The translations under genes were made by a program, and so were the position numbers. The notes below the pieces were generated by a model. The model was not told where the DNA came from and did no database searches. It was given only the letters and a program-made list of their open reading frames with translations. Shown in pieces: positions 6,979 to 16,924 of a DNA stretch of 64,000 nt. Each line of letters opens with the position of its first letter. Positions within the stretch are counted from its first letter, which is position 1. The DNA is from Streptomyces spinosus (lineage in GTDB: Bacteria; Actinomycetota; Actinomycetes; Streptomycetales; Streptomycetaceae), in assembly GCF_020400655.1 (NCBI RefSeq), contig NZ_JAINRC010000004.1, positions 248,001 to 312,000 on the forward strand, read 5' to 3'.

Positions 6979-9705
6979 CTAGTGGGCCGCCGATTCCCAG
7001 TCCGGGCCGACGCCCACCGAGACGTCCAGCGGGGCCCTGAGCTGGACGGCGCCCGCCATCTCACGGCGGACGATCTCCTCCGCCGCCGCCCGCTCGCCGG
7101 GGGCGATCTCCAGCACGATCTCGTCGTGGACCTGGAGGAGCATGCGGGACCTGAGGTCCGCCGCCCGCAGCGCGCTGTCCACTTTGAGCATGGCGATTTT
7201 CACGATGTCCGCCGCCGTGCCCTGGATGGGCGCGTTCAGGGCCATCCGCTCGGCCGCCTCGCGGCGCTGGCGGTTGTCGCTGTTGAGGTCGGGGAGGTAG
7301 CGGCGGCGTCCGAAGAGCGTCGCCGTGTAGCCCGTCGCCCGGGCCTCGTCGACCGCCCGGCGCAGATAGTCCCGCACGCCGCCGAAGCGCTCGAAGTACG
7401 CGTCCATCAGGGCGCGGGCCTCGGCCGCTTCGATATTCAGCTGCTGGGAGAGGCCGAACGCGGACAGGCCGTAGGCCAGGCCGTACGACATCGCCTTGAT
7501 CTTGCGGCGCATCTCCGCGTCGACCGCGCCCGGCTCGACGCCGAACACCTGGGAGGCGGCCGTGGTGTGCAGGTCCTCACCGGAGGTGAACGCCTGGATC
7601 AGGCCCGCGTCCTCCGAGAGGTGGGCCATGACGCGCAGCTCGATCTGGCTGTAGTCGGCGGTCATCAGGGACTCGAAGCCCTCGCCGACCACGAAGCCCC
7701 GGCGGATCGCCCGGCCCTCGTCCGTGCGGACGGGGATGTTCTGGAGGTTGGGGTCGGTGGAGGACAGGCGCCCGGTCGCGGCCACCGTCTGGTTGAACGT
7801 GGTGTGGATACGGCCGTCACCCGCGATGCTCTTGATCAGGCCCTCAACGGTGACCCGCAGCTTGGCCTGCTCGCGGTGCCGGAGCATGATCACGGGCAGT
7901 TCGTTGTCCGTCTGGCCCGCGAGCCAGGCCAGGGCGTCGGCGTCCGTGGTGTAGCCGGTCTTGGTCTTCTTCGTCTTGGGCAGCGCCAGCTCGCCGAAGA
8001 GGACCTCCTGGAGCTGCTTGGGCGAGCCCAGGTTGAACTCGTGGCCGGCGGCCGCGTGCGCCTCCTTCACGGCCTGCTGCACGGCGCCGGCGAACATCTG
8101 CTCCATCGCTTCGAGGTGCGGCCGGTCCGCCGCGATGCCGTGACGCTCCATGCGGGCGAGCAGCGCGGAGGTGGGCAGCTCCATGTCCCGGAGCAGGTCG
8201 GCGGCGCCGACCTCCTCCAGGCGCTCCTCGAAGGCCGTGCCGAGGTCCAGGACGGCGCGGGCCTGGACCATCAGGGCCTCGGCCTCGGCGCCCTCGTCCG
8301 CGCCGAAGGCCAGCTGGCCGTCGGCCGCCGCGGCGGGGGCCAGCTCGCGGTGCAGGTACTCCATCGACAGGGCGTCAAGGTCGAAGGAGCGGCGGCCGGG
8401 CTTGATCAGGTAGGCGGCGAGCGCGGTGTCCATGCGCACGCCCTCGACGCTCCAGCCGTGCTCGGCGAGGACGCGCATGGCGCCCTTGGCGTCGTGGAAC
8501 ACCTTGGGGCGGGCAGGGTCGGCCAGCCAGGCGGCGAAGGCGTTCTCGTCGGCCTCGTCCAGCTCCGACGGGTCGAACCAGGCCGCCGCTCCCCCGGCCG
8601 TGGCGAGGGCGACCTCGGCGACCGAGCCGGCGCCCAGCGCCCAGGTGTCGACGGTGGCGACGCCCAGGGGGCCGGCGCCGTGCTCGGCGAGCCAGGGGGC
8701 CAGCTCGCCGGTGCGCAGGATCGTGCCGTCGATCTCGACGCCGTCGGTGACGACCGGTGTGGCCTCGGCCTCCTCCGTGCCGGGGTCGACGGCGAAGAGC
8801 CGCTCGCGCAGCGACGGGTTGCGGATCTCCAGGGTGTCCAGGACCATCGCGACGGCCTTGCGGTCGTACGGGGCCCGCTCCAGGTCGGCGACCGTCTTCT
8901 CCAGCTCGACCTGGCGTTCCAGTTCGGTGAGGAGGCGGTTGAGCTTGACGGACTCCAGGTGGTCGCGGAGGTTCTGCCCGGCCTTGCCCTTGACCTCCTC
9001 GACCCGCTCGACGAGCTCGGCGAAGGAGCCGAACTGGTTGATCCACTTGGCGGCGGTCTTCTCGCCGACACCGGGGATGCCGGGGAGGTTGTCGGACGGG
9101 TCGCCGCGCAGCGCCGCGAAGTCCGGGTACTGGGCGGGCGTCAATCCGTACTTCTCGAAGACCTTCTCCGGGGTGAACCGGGTCAGCTCCGAGACGCCCT
9201 TGGTCGGGTAGAGCACGGTGGTGTGCTCGGTGACCAGCTGGAAGGAGTCGCGGTCGCCGGTGACGATCAGCACCTCGAAGCCCTCGGCCTCGGCCTGGGT
9301 GGCGAGGGTGGCGATGATGTCGTCCGCCTCGTAGCCCTCGACGGCGAAGCGGTGCGCGTGCATCGCGTCGAGCAGCTCGCCGATCAGCTCGACCTGGCCC
9401 TTGAACTCGTCCGGGGTCTTGGAGCGGTTCGCCTTGTACTCGGTGAACCGCTCGGAGCGCCAGGTCTTGCGGGAGACGTCGAAGGCCACCGCGAAGTGCG
9501 TGGGCGCCTCGTCACGCAGGGTGTTGGCCAGCATCGACGCGAAACCGTAGATCGCGTTCGTCGGCTGGCCGGTCGCGGTCGTGAAGTTCTCCGCGGGCAG
9601 CGCGAAGAACGCGCGGTAGGCCAGCGAGTGCCCGTCCATGAGCATCAGCCGGGGACGGGAACCGCCGGGGGTCTTGTCGGTCTGCTTCGATGCTGTCTTC
9701 GCCAC
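6979..9705 (-). CDS. polA: DNA polymerase I
   Basis: This is a 908-residue family A DNA polymerase that acts in repair and Okazaki-fragment processing. The N-terminal 5'-3' exonuclease domain (about 1-300) carries MDGHSLAYRAFFALP and GDRDSFQLV. A central 3'-5' exonuclease-like region (about 320-500) lacks the D-x-E catalytic pair, as in other actinomycete Pol I, so proofreading is probably absent. The polymerase domain carries motif A (TADYSQIELRVMAHLS) and motif C (LLQVHDEIVLE). The length fits Streptomyces PolA. The GTG at 9705 is chosen because MAKTASK is the expected N-terminus. A promoter -10 ends seven bases before it, so the mRNA is probably leaderless. Confidence 0.97.
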   Translation of the reverse strand: MAKTASKQTDKTPGGSRPRLMLMDGHSLAYRAFFALPAENFTTATGQPTNAIYGFASMLANTLRDEAPTHFAVAFDVSRKTWRSERFTEYKANRSKTPDEFKGQVELIGELLDAMHAHRFAVEGYEADDIIATLATQAEAEGFEVLIVTGDRDSFQLVTEHTTVLYPTKGVSELTRFTPEKVFEKYGLTPAQYPDFAALRGDPSDNLPGIPGVGEKTAAKWINQFGSFAELVERVEEVKGKAGQNLRDHLESVKLNRLLTELERQVELEKTVADLERAPYDRKAVAMVLDTLEIRNPSLRERLFAVDPGTEEAEATPVVTDGVEIDGTILRTGELAPWLAEHGAGPLGVATVDTWALGAGSVAEVALATAGGAAAWFDPSELDEADENAFAAWLADPARPKVFHDAKGAMRVLAEHGWSVEGVRMDTALAAYLIKPGRRSFDLDALSMEYLHRELAPAAAADGQLAFGADEGAEAEALMVQARAVLDLGTAFEERLEEVGAADLLRDMELPTSALLARMERHGIAADRPHLEAMEQMFAGAVQQAVKEAHAAAGHEFNLGSPKQLQEVLFGELALPKTKKTKTGYTTDADALAWLAGQTDNELPVIMLRHREQAKLRVTVEGLIKSIAGDGRIHTTFNQTVAATGRLSSTDPNLQNIPVRTDEGRAIRRGFVVGEGFESLMTADYSQIELRVMAHLSEDAGLIQAFTSGEDLHTTAASQVFGVEPGAVDAEMRRKIKAMSYGLAYGLSAFGLSQQLNIEAAEARALMDAYFERFGGVRDYLRRAVDEARATGYTATLFGRRRYLPDLNSDNRQRREAAERMALNAPIQGTAADIVKIAMLKVDSALRAADLRSRMLLQVHDEIVLEIAPGERAAAEEIVRREMAGAVQLRAPLDVSVGVGPDWESAAH

Positions 9706-9712
9706 GTCCCCG

Positions 9713-9735
9713 ATCCTGCCACGACCCACTGACAG
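9713..9735 (-). promoter_or_regulatory. DNA-damage (PafBC / RecA-NDp type) promoter of polA
   Basis: Read leftward, CTGTCAGTG (9735-9727) is followed by an 8-base spacer and CAGGAT (9718-9713). The known actinobacterial RecA-independent damage promoter is TTGTCRGTG-N8-TAnnnT, so the upstream box differs at one base and the -10 at one base. Seven bases separate the -10 from the GTG start, which predicts a leaderless transcript. A second, similar copy precedes the divergent gene at 10384. Confidence 0.65.
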
Positions 9736-9945
9736 CGCGGGCCGGCCGGTTCCGGCGGAGCACAGCCGGTCGCCTCCCGGTCGCTCACGGCGACAGGGAC
9801 CCCGCGCACGCGAACGCGGCGGGGTGGGTGGGCGGGCAGGCGGGCGCGGTGGGGCGGGCGGAAGCGGGCGCGATGGGGCGGGGCGCGCGGCCGAGCGGGA
9901 GCAAGGTGCCGCGGTGGGGGCGCCGGCACTGGCCCGGGGAACGGG

Positions 9946-10149
9946 CCCCGCCGCCCCGCGCACCACGCCCCGCCGACCCAAGCAAACAGGCCCCGCCGCC
10001 CCGCGCACCACGCCCCGCCGACCCAAGCAAACAGGCCCCGCCGCCCCGCGCATCACGCCCCGCCGACCCAAGCAAACAGGCCCCGCCGGCCCAAGCAAAC
10101 AGGCCCCGTCGGCCCGCGGCACCACGCCCCGCCGGCCCAAGCGAGCAGG
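9946..10149. repeat. 45-nt tandem repeat between polA and the oxidoreductase gene
   Basis: Three almost identical 45-base units occupy 9946-9990, 9991-10035 and 10036-10080; the third differs by one C-to-T change. A shortened 23-base copy follows (10081-10103) and then a diverged 46-base copy (10104-10149). Each unit ends in CCCAAGC(A/G)A(A/G)CAGG. Because 45 is a multiple of three, both strands show repeating 15-residue frames (for example PVCLGRRGVVRGAAG), which I treat as artefact. The remaining gap from 9706 to 10383 holds only the two divergent promoters. Confidence 0.93.
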
Positions 10150-10319
10150 CACCGCCGCCCGCGCCAACGGCCGCCGGCCCACGCGAGCCGGAACCCCGTA
10201 GAGCCGGCGCGAGCCACCGCGGCAGGGCCCGCGCACCCGGCGCGCCTCGGCCGACGCGGAGGAACGCCGTAGGCGCCCGCGAGCGATGCCGCCGCCCGCC
10301 TCCGGCCGGACCGGCGGCG

Positions 10320-10342
10320 TTGTCAGTGGGCCGTGGGAGGAT
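10320..10342 (+). promoter_or_regulatory. DNA-damage (PafBC / RecA-NDp type) promoter of the oxidoreductase gene
   Basis: TTGTCAGTG at 10320-10328 is an exact match to the RecA-NDp upstream box. After the required 8-base spacer comes GAGGAT at 10337-10342, a -10 with one mismatch in the TAnnnT form. It is nearly identical to the polA promoter over about 24 bases (GTCAGTGGG-CGTGG-AGGATCG). The predicted leader to the ATG at 10384 is about 35 bases. Confidence 0.6.
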
Positions 10343-10383
10343 CGTCGGCGTACTTGTCACGCGCAGTCGAAGGGGAGCGTGCG

Positions 10384-12692
<2,309 letters not shown>

Positions 12693-12696
<4 letters not shown>

Positions 12697-12708
12697 GCGT
12701 TTGCTCAG
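12693..12708. promoter_or_regulatory. 16-bp inverted repeat at the oxidoreductase stop codon
   Basis: CTGAGC-GTTT-GCTCAG is a perfect 6+6 inverted repeat. It overlaps the TGA stop of the oxidoreductase gene and lies 35 bases before the thioesterase start. The spacing and form suit a TetR-type operator, or a short hairpin. No regulator gene is adjacent. Confidence 0.4.
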
Positions 12709-12742
12709 CGAGCAGAAGGCGGACGACGGACGGAGCCGGCCC

Positions 12743-13234
12743 ATGGGTGAGCAGCAGCACGTGAAGTTCCCGCAGGAGGTCCTCGACGAGTACACGGCGC
12801 TCGGTGTGGACCTGCCCGCCCTGTTCTCGGCCGGGCATCTCGGCACGCGGATGGGCGTGCAGATCCTGGAGGCCTCGGCGGACAAGGTCGTCGGGACGAT
12901 GCCGGTGGAGGGCAACACCCAGCCGTACGGGCTGCTGCACGGCGGCGCGTCCGCGGTGCTGGCGGAGACGTTGGGCTCGGTCGGCTCCATGTTGCACGGC
13001 GGCGCCTCGAAGATCGCGGTCGGGGTGGACCTGAACTGCACGCACCACCGGGGGGTCCGCTCGGGCCTGGTGACGGGCGTCGCCACGCCGGTGCACCGGG
13101 GGCGGTCGACGGCGACGTACGAGATCGTGATCAGCGACGAGGAGGACCGACGCGTCTGCACCGCCCGGCTGACCTGCCTGCTGCGCGACGTCCGTCCGGG
13201 CGACGGGGCGCCCGCGGAACCCGCCGCGAGCTGA
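12743..13234 (+). CDS. PaaI-family hotdog-fold thioesterase
   Basis: This is a 163-residue cytoplasmic protein of the PaaI/YbgC-like hotdog thioesterase family, expected to hydrolyse an acyl- or aryl-CoA. The diagnostic segment is QPYGLLHGGASAVLAETLGS near residues 58-77, which holds the HGG turn and the acidic residue of the central helix. GVDLNCTHHRGVRSG and STATYEIVISDEE follow in the family order. The ATG at 12743 has GGAG seven bases upstream; the longer frame from 12701 has no such site. It sits alone, 46 bases past the oxidoreductase stop, with a possible operator between them. The substrate cannot be told from sequence. Confidence 0.87.
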   Translation: MGEQQHVKFPQEVLDEYTALGVDLPALFSAGHLGTRMGVQILEASADKVVGTMPVEGNTQPYGLLHGGASAVLAETLGSVGSMLHGGASKIAVGVDLNCTHHRGVRSGLVTGVATPVHRGRSTATYEIVISDEEDRRVCTARLTCLLRDVRPGDGAPAEPAAS

Positions 13235-13264
13235 GCCGGGTCTTTTCCGGTCTGATCCGGACCG

Positions 13265-13293
13265 TTGCCCCTCGCCCTCCCTCCCTCTAACTT
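13265..13293 (+). promoter_or_regulatory. promoter giving a leaderless transcript
   Basis: TTGCCC (13265-13270) and TAACTT (13288-13293) are separated by exactly 17 bases. The -10 fits TAnnnT and ends six bases before the ATG at 13300. Transcription should therefore begin at or next to the start codon. No ribosome site is present upstream of that ATG, in agreement. Confidence 0.65.
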
Positions 13294-13299
13294 CGGCAC

Positions 13300-13722
13300 A
13301 TGGGACGGCGAGGAGGCCCCCGGCGGGGGGTGGAGTTCCTGGCGCTCGGGCTGGCGTTGCCGGCGCTGCTGTGCCCGACGGGCTGCACCGGACCGGACGG
13401 CTCCGCTCCCTCCCCCACCCGCACCACGGTCACGGCCACGGGCTCACCCACGGCACGGCCGGCCTCGGACGCCGAGCTGTGCGCCAGGCTCGTCACCTAC
13501 TGGGCCCGCAGGATGCTCGCCGACGACACCTACGGCGACTACCAGTCGATGGGCCTGTCCCACGGGCAGTACCAGATCCTCATGGACGTCGTGGCGGCGG
13601 GACGCTCCGCGCGGCAGCGTCAAGGCACGATCACCGCGCAGCGGTTGATGGACCGTCAGGCGCGGGCGGCGTGCACCGCGCGCTACCGCCACGGGACCCC
13701 GAGCGGAGGCCCCTGGACGTGA
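13300..13722 (+). CDS. small exported protein, probable lipoprotein
   Basis: This is a 140-residue protein I cannot name. A basic N-terminus and hydrophobic stretch (LALGLALPALLC) end in PTGC near residue 29, which would serve as a lipobox of moderate quality. A Ser/Thr/Pro-rich spacer follows, then a helical domain with two further Cys (CARLV near 61 and AACTARY near 126) that could form a disulfide. The start ATG has no ribosome site and follows a leaderless-type promoter. The next gene begins inside its stop codon (GTGA overlap at 13719), so the two are translated together and probably act together at the membrane. Confidence 0.7.
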   Translation: MGRRGGPRRGVEFLALGLALPALLCPTGCTGPDGSAPSPTRTTVTATGSPTARPASDAELCARLVTYWARRMLADDTYGDYQSMGLSHGQYQILMDVVAAGRSARQRQGTITAQRLMDRQARAACTARYRHGTPSGGPWT

Positions 13723-14354
13723 GCGGCATCGGCCCGCCGGAGCCCGGCGAGGGCACGCACGCGCGGGACGGCGGGCGGCCGCGCGACCCCCGTCCGCCCG
13801 GCCGGGCACGCGCGGCCCTGACCGCCTGGTACGCCCGCCGGCGACGGATCGCCATCGCCCTCGCCATCGCGGCCGTCGCCCTCGCGGGCGGCGGCTACCT
13901 GTACGCCACCAGGCCGCACCGGCCGCCCCCGCGCGAGGACCGCACGCCCACGCAACTCCCTTACCCCGCCCAGGTGGTGGACATGACCTACCTGGACGGC
14001 CAGGCCACTCCCGCGGGCGCCCCGCCGCGCAGCTTCAGCTTCGCCGTGCTGCTGAGCGTGGCCTCGGGGCCGCCGGTCACCGTGACCCGGGTGACCCAGC
14101 CGTACGCAGGGCTGTCCCTGGATACGGAGCCATCTGCTCCGTTTCGAACGAAGTCGGGTTCCGCCCGCAAGATCACGATCACGATGCACGTGACGGAATG
14201 CGAAAAAGCCCCCAAGAACGCCGGACTCCCTTTCCTGGACGTAACTCTGCGTAATACGCGCGCAATACAGGTACAGAGCTTCATCCTGGGCCCCCGTTAC
14301 GCACAGGAGCTCTCACGCGCCCTGCAAGTAGCCTGCAGCAACAAAGTTGGGTAA
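13719..14354 (+). CDS. membrane-anchored protein of unknown function
   Basis: This is a 211-residue protein. A cytoplasmic N-terminal segment rich in Gly, Arg and Pro (about 1-42) is followed by one transmembrane helix (IAIALAIAAVALAGGGYLYA, about 43-62). An extracytoplasmic beta-rich domain follows (SFSFAVLLSVASGPPVTVTR) with Cys pairs near 162 and 205. The GTG start overlaps the previous stop by four bases and has GGAGG nine bases upstream. The last third of the gene has noticeably lower GC than its surroundings. No family function is recognised. It likely acts with the small lipoprotein encoded upstream. Confidence 0.72.
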   Translation: MSGIGPPEPGEGTHARDGGRPRDPRPPGRARAALTAWYARRRRIAIALAIAAVALAGGGYLYATRPHRPPPREDRTPTQLPYPAQVVDMTYLDGQATPAGAPPRSFSFAVLLSVASGPPVTVTRVTQPYAGLSLDTEPSAPFRTKSGSARKITITMHVTECEKAPKNAGLPFLDVTLRNTRAIQVQSFILGPRYAQELSRALQVACSNKVG

Positions 14355-14645
14355 TCACCAAAACGGCTGAGACACCTGGATGGATCAAGGCGGGTCCTGC
14401 GGGTTCTCAGAATGCGGACGGTGCGAATCCACCTGAATTCCACCTTCCACCCCACCAGGTACCGCTCTGCATTACGTCGTGTCATAACAAGAGCGTCACA
14501 GCCTCGGTCAGACACTCCTCCACGTTCCCCACACACGCTTAGAGTCACGGCCAGTCACCGCGCCTTCGGATTGTCCAAATTCAGCGCGGCGCGCGACTCG
14601 GCCGCTTCCACGGGGAGGCGGTTGTGCCTGGGGAAAGGACTGATC
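14355..14645. other. lower-GC leader region before the amino-acid transporter operon
   Basis: About 290 bases with clearly lower GC than the flanks precede the binding-protein gene. It presumably holds the operon promoter. TAGAGT at 14540-14545 could be a -10, but no convincing -35 is at the right distance. No gene, riboswitch or strong hairpin was recognised. Confidence 0.4.
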
Positions 14646-15878
14646 GTGCGTCAACGTTCGCTTATCGCCATCACCGCCGCGCTGGCGGCGGGAGCGCTCA
14701 CCCTCACCGCCTGCGGCTCGCGCGACAGCGGCGACAAGGGATCCGACTCCGACAACGGCGGCGGCACCGTCGTCATCGGCGTCGACGCCCCCCTGACCGG
14801 CGACCTGTCCGCCATGGGCCTCGGCATCAAGAACTCCGCGGACCTCGCCGTCCGCAACGCCAACAAGCAGAAGCTCGTCAAGGGCGTCACCTTCAAGATC
14901 GAATCCCTCGACGACCAGGCGCAGCCGTCCGCCGGCCAGCAGAACGCCTCGAAGTTCGTCTCCGAGCAGGACGTCCTCGGTGTCGTCGGCCCGCTCAACT
15001 CCTCGGTCGCCGAGTCGATGCAGAAGGTCTTCGACGACGCCAAGCTGGTCCAGGTCTCCCCGGCCAACACCGGCCCGGCGCTGACCCAGGGCCCGGACTG
15101 GCAGAACAAGAAGGTCCGCCCCTACAAGGCGTACTTCCGCACCGCGACCACGGACGCCATCCAGGGCCCGTTCGCCGCCCAGTACGTCTTCAACACCGCC
15201 AAGAAGAAGAAGGTCTTCGTCATCGACGACAAGAAGACCTACGGCTCCGGCCTGGCCGCCACCTTCACCTCGGAGTTCAAGAAGCTCGGCGGCAAGGTCG
15301 TCGGCACCGAGCACATCAACCCCGACGCCAAGGACTTCTCCGCGGTCGCCACCAAGGTGAAGAACTCCGGCGCCGAAGTCGTCTACTACGGCGGCGAGTA
15401 CCCGCAGGCCGGCCCGCTCAGCAAGCAGATCAAGGCCGCCGGCGCCAAGATCCCGCTGGTCGGCGGTGACGGCATCAAGGACGACACCTTCATGAAGCTG
15501 GCGGGCTCCGAGGCCACCGGCGACCTCGCCACCTCCGTCGGCGCCCCGGTCGAGGACCTGCCCTCCGCCAAGCAGTTCGTCGCCGACTACAAGGCCGCCG
15601 GCTACAAGGAGGAGTACTCGGCGTACGGCGGTTACGCCTACGACTCCGCCTGGGCGATCATCGAGGCCGTGAAGAAGGTCGTCGACGCCAACGGCGGCAA
15701 GCTGCCCTCCGACGCCCGCGCCAAGGTCACCGAGGCCATGCAGGGCGTGGCCTTCGACGGCGTGACCGGCAAGGTCTCCTTCGACGAGTACGGTGACGCC
15801 ACCAACAAGCAGCTCACCGTGTACGCCGTGAAGAACGGTGCCTGGGTTCCCGTCAAGTCCGGTACCTACACCGGCTGA
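14646..15878 (+). CDS. branched-chain amino-acid ABC transporter, substrate-binding lipoprotein
   Basis: This is a 410-residue LivJ/LivK-type periplasmic-binding-fold protein. A signal peptide ends in the lipobox LTAC (Cys about residue 22), so the mature protein is lipid-anchored outside the membrane. The ligand-binding domain starts at VVIGVDAPLTGDLSAMGLGIKN. It contains the family segments VVGPLNSSVAESMQK and TDAIQGPFAAQYVF and the second-lobe segment DDKKTYGSGLA. The GTG at 14646 is chosen because it directly begins the signal peptide and has AAGGA eight bases upstream. It is the first gene of a five-gene transporter operon. A strong hairpin just after its stop probably limits downstream expression relative to the binding protein. 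Confidence 0.94.
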   Translation: MRQRSLIAITAALAAGALTLTACGSRDSGDKGSDSDNGGGTVVIGVDAPLTGDLSAMGLGIKNSADLAVRNANKQKLVKGVTFKIESLDDQAQPSAGQQNASKFVSEQDVLGVVGPLNSSVAESMQKVFDDAKLVQVSPANTGPALTQGPDWQNKKVRPYKAYFRTATTDAIQGPFAAQYVFNTAKKKKVFVIDDKKTYGSGLAATFTSEFKKLGGKVVGTEHINPDAKDFSAVATKVKNSGAEVVYYGGEYPQAGPLSKQIKAAGAKIPLVGGDGIKDDTFMKLAGSEATGDLATSVGAPVEDLPSAKQFVADYKAAGYKEEYSAYGGYAYDSAWAIIEAVKKVVDANGGKLPSDARAKVTEAMQGVAFDGVTGKVSFDEYGDATNKQLTVYAVKNGAWVPVKSGTYTG

Positions 15879-15901
15879 TCCCCGCCCGAACCCCCCACGA
15901 G

Positions 15902-15937
15902 CCGCGCGGGGCGCTGTTCCACTGGCGCCCCGCGCGG
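15902..15937 (+). terminator. stem-loop between binding-protein and LivH genes
   Basis: A perfect 13-bp GC-rich stem pairs 15902-15914 with 15925-15937 around a 10-base loop (TGTTCCACTG). It lies 24 bases after the binding-protein stop and 53 bases before livH. It is likely a partial terminator or 3'-end stabiliser that yields excess binding protein over the membrane parts. Confidence 0.75.
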
Positions 15938-15989
15938 ACTCGCATCCGGCCACATCCCTCGCACTTTCCGAACGCTCGGAGGACATGCG

Positions 15990-16919
<930 letters not shown>

Positions 16920-16924
16920 GACCG

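Noticed and set aside
6532..9732. 1066-codon open frame antisense to polA running through the 27-nt repeats
   Set aside because: A shadow of polA joined to repetitive sequence; composition is low-complexity and no family is seen.
9946..10149. CRISPR array
   Set aside because: The units are contiguous tandem repeats with no unique spacers, and there are no cas genes.
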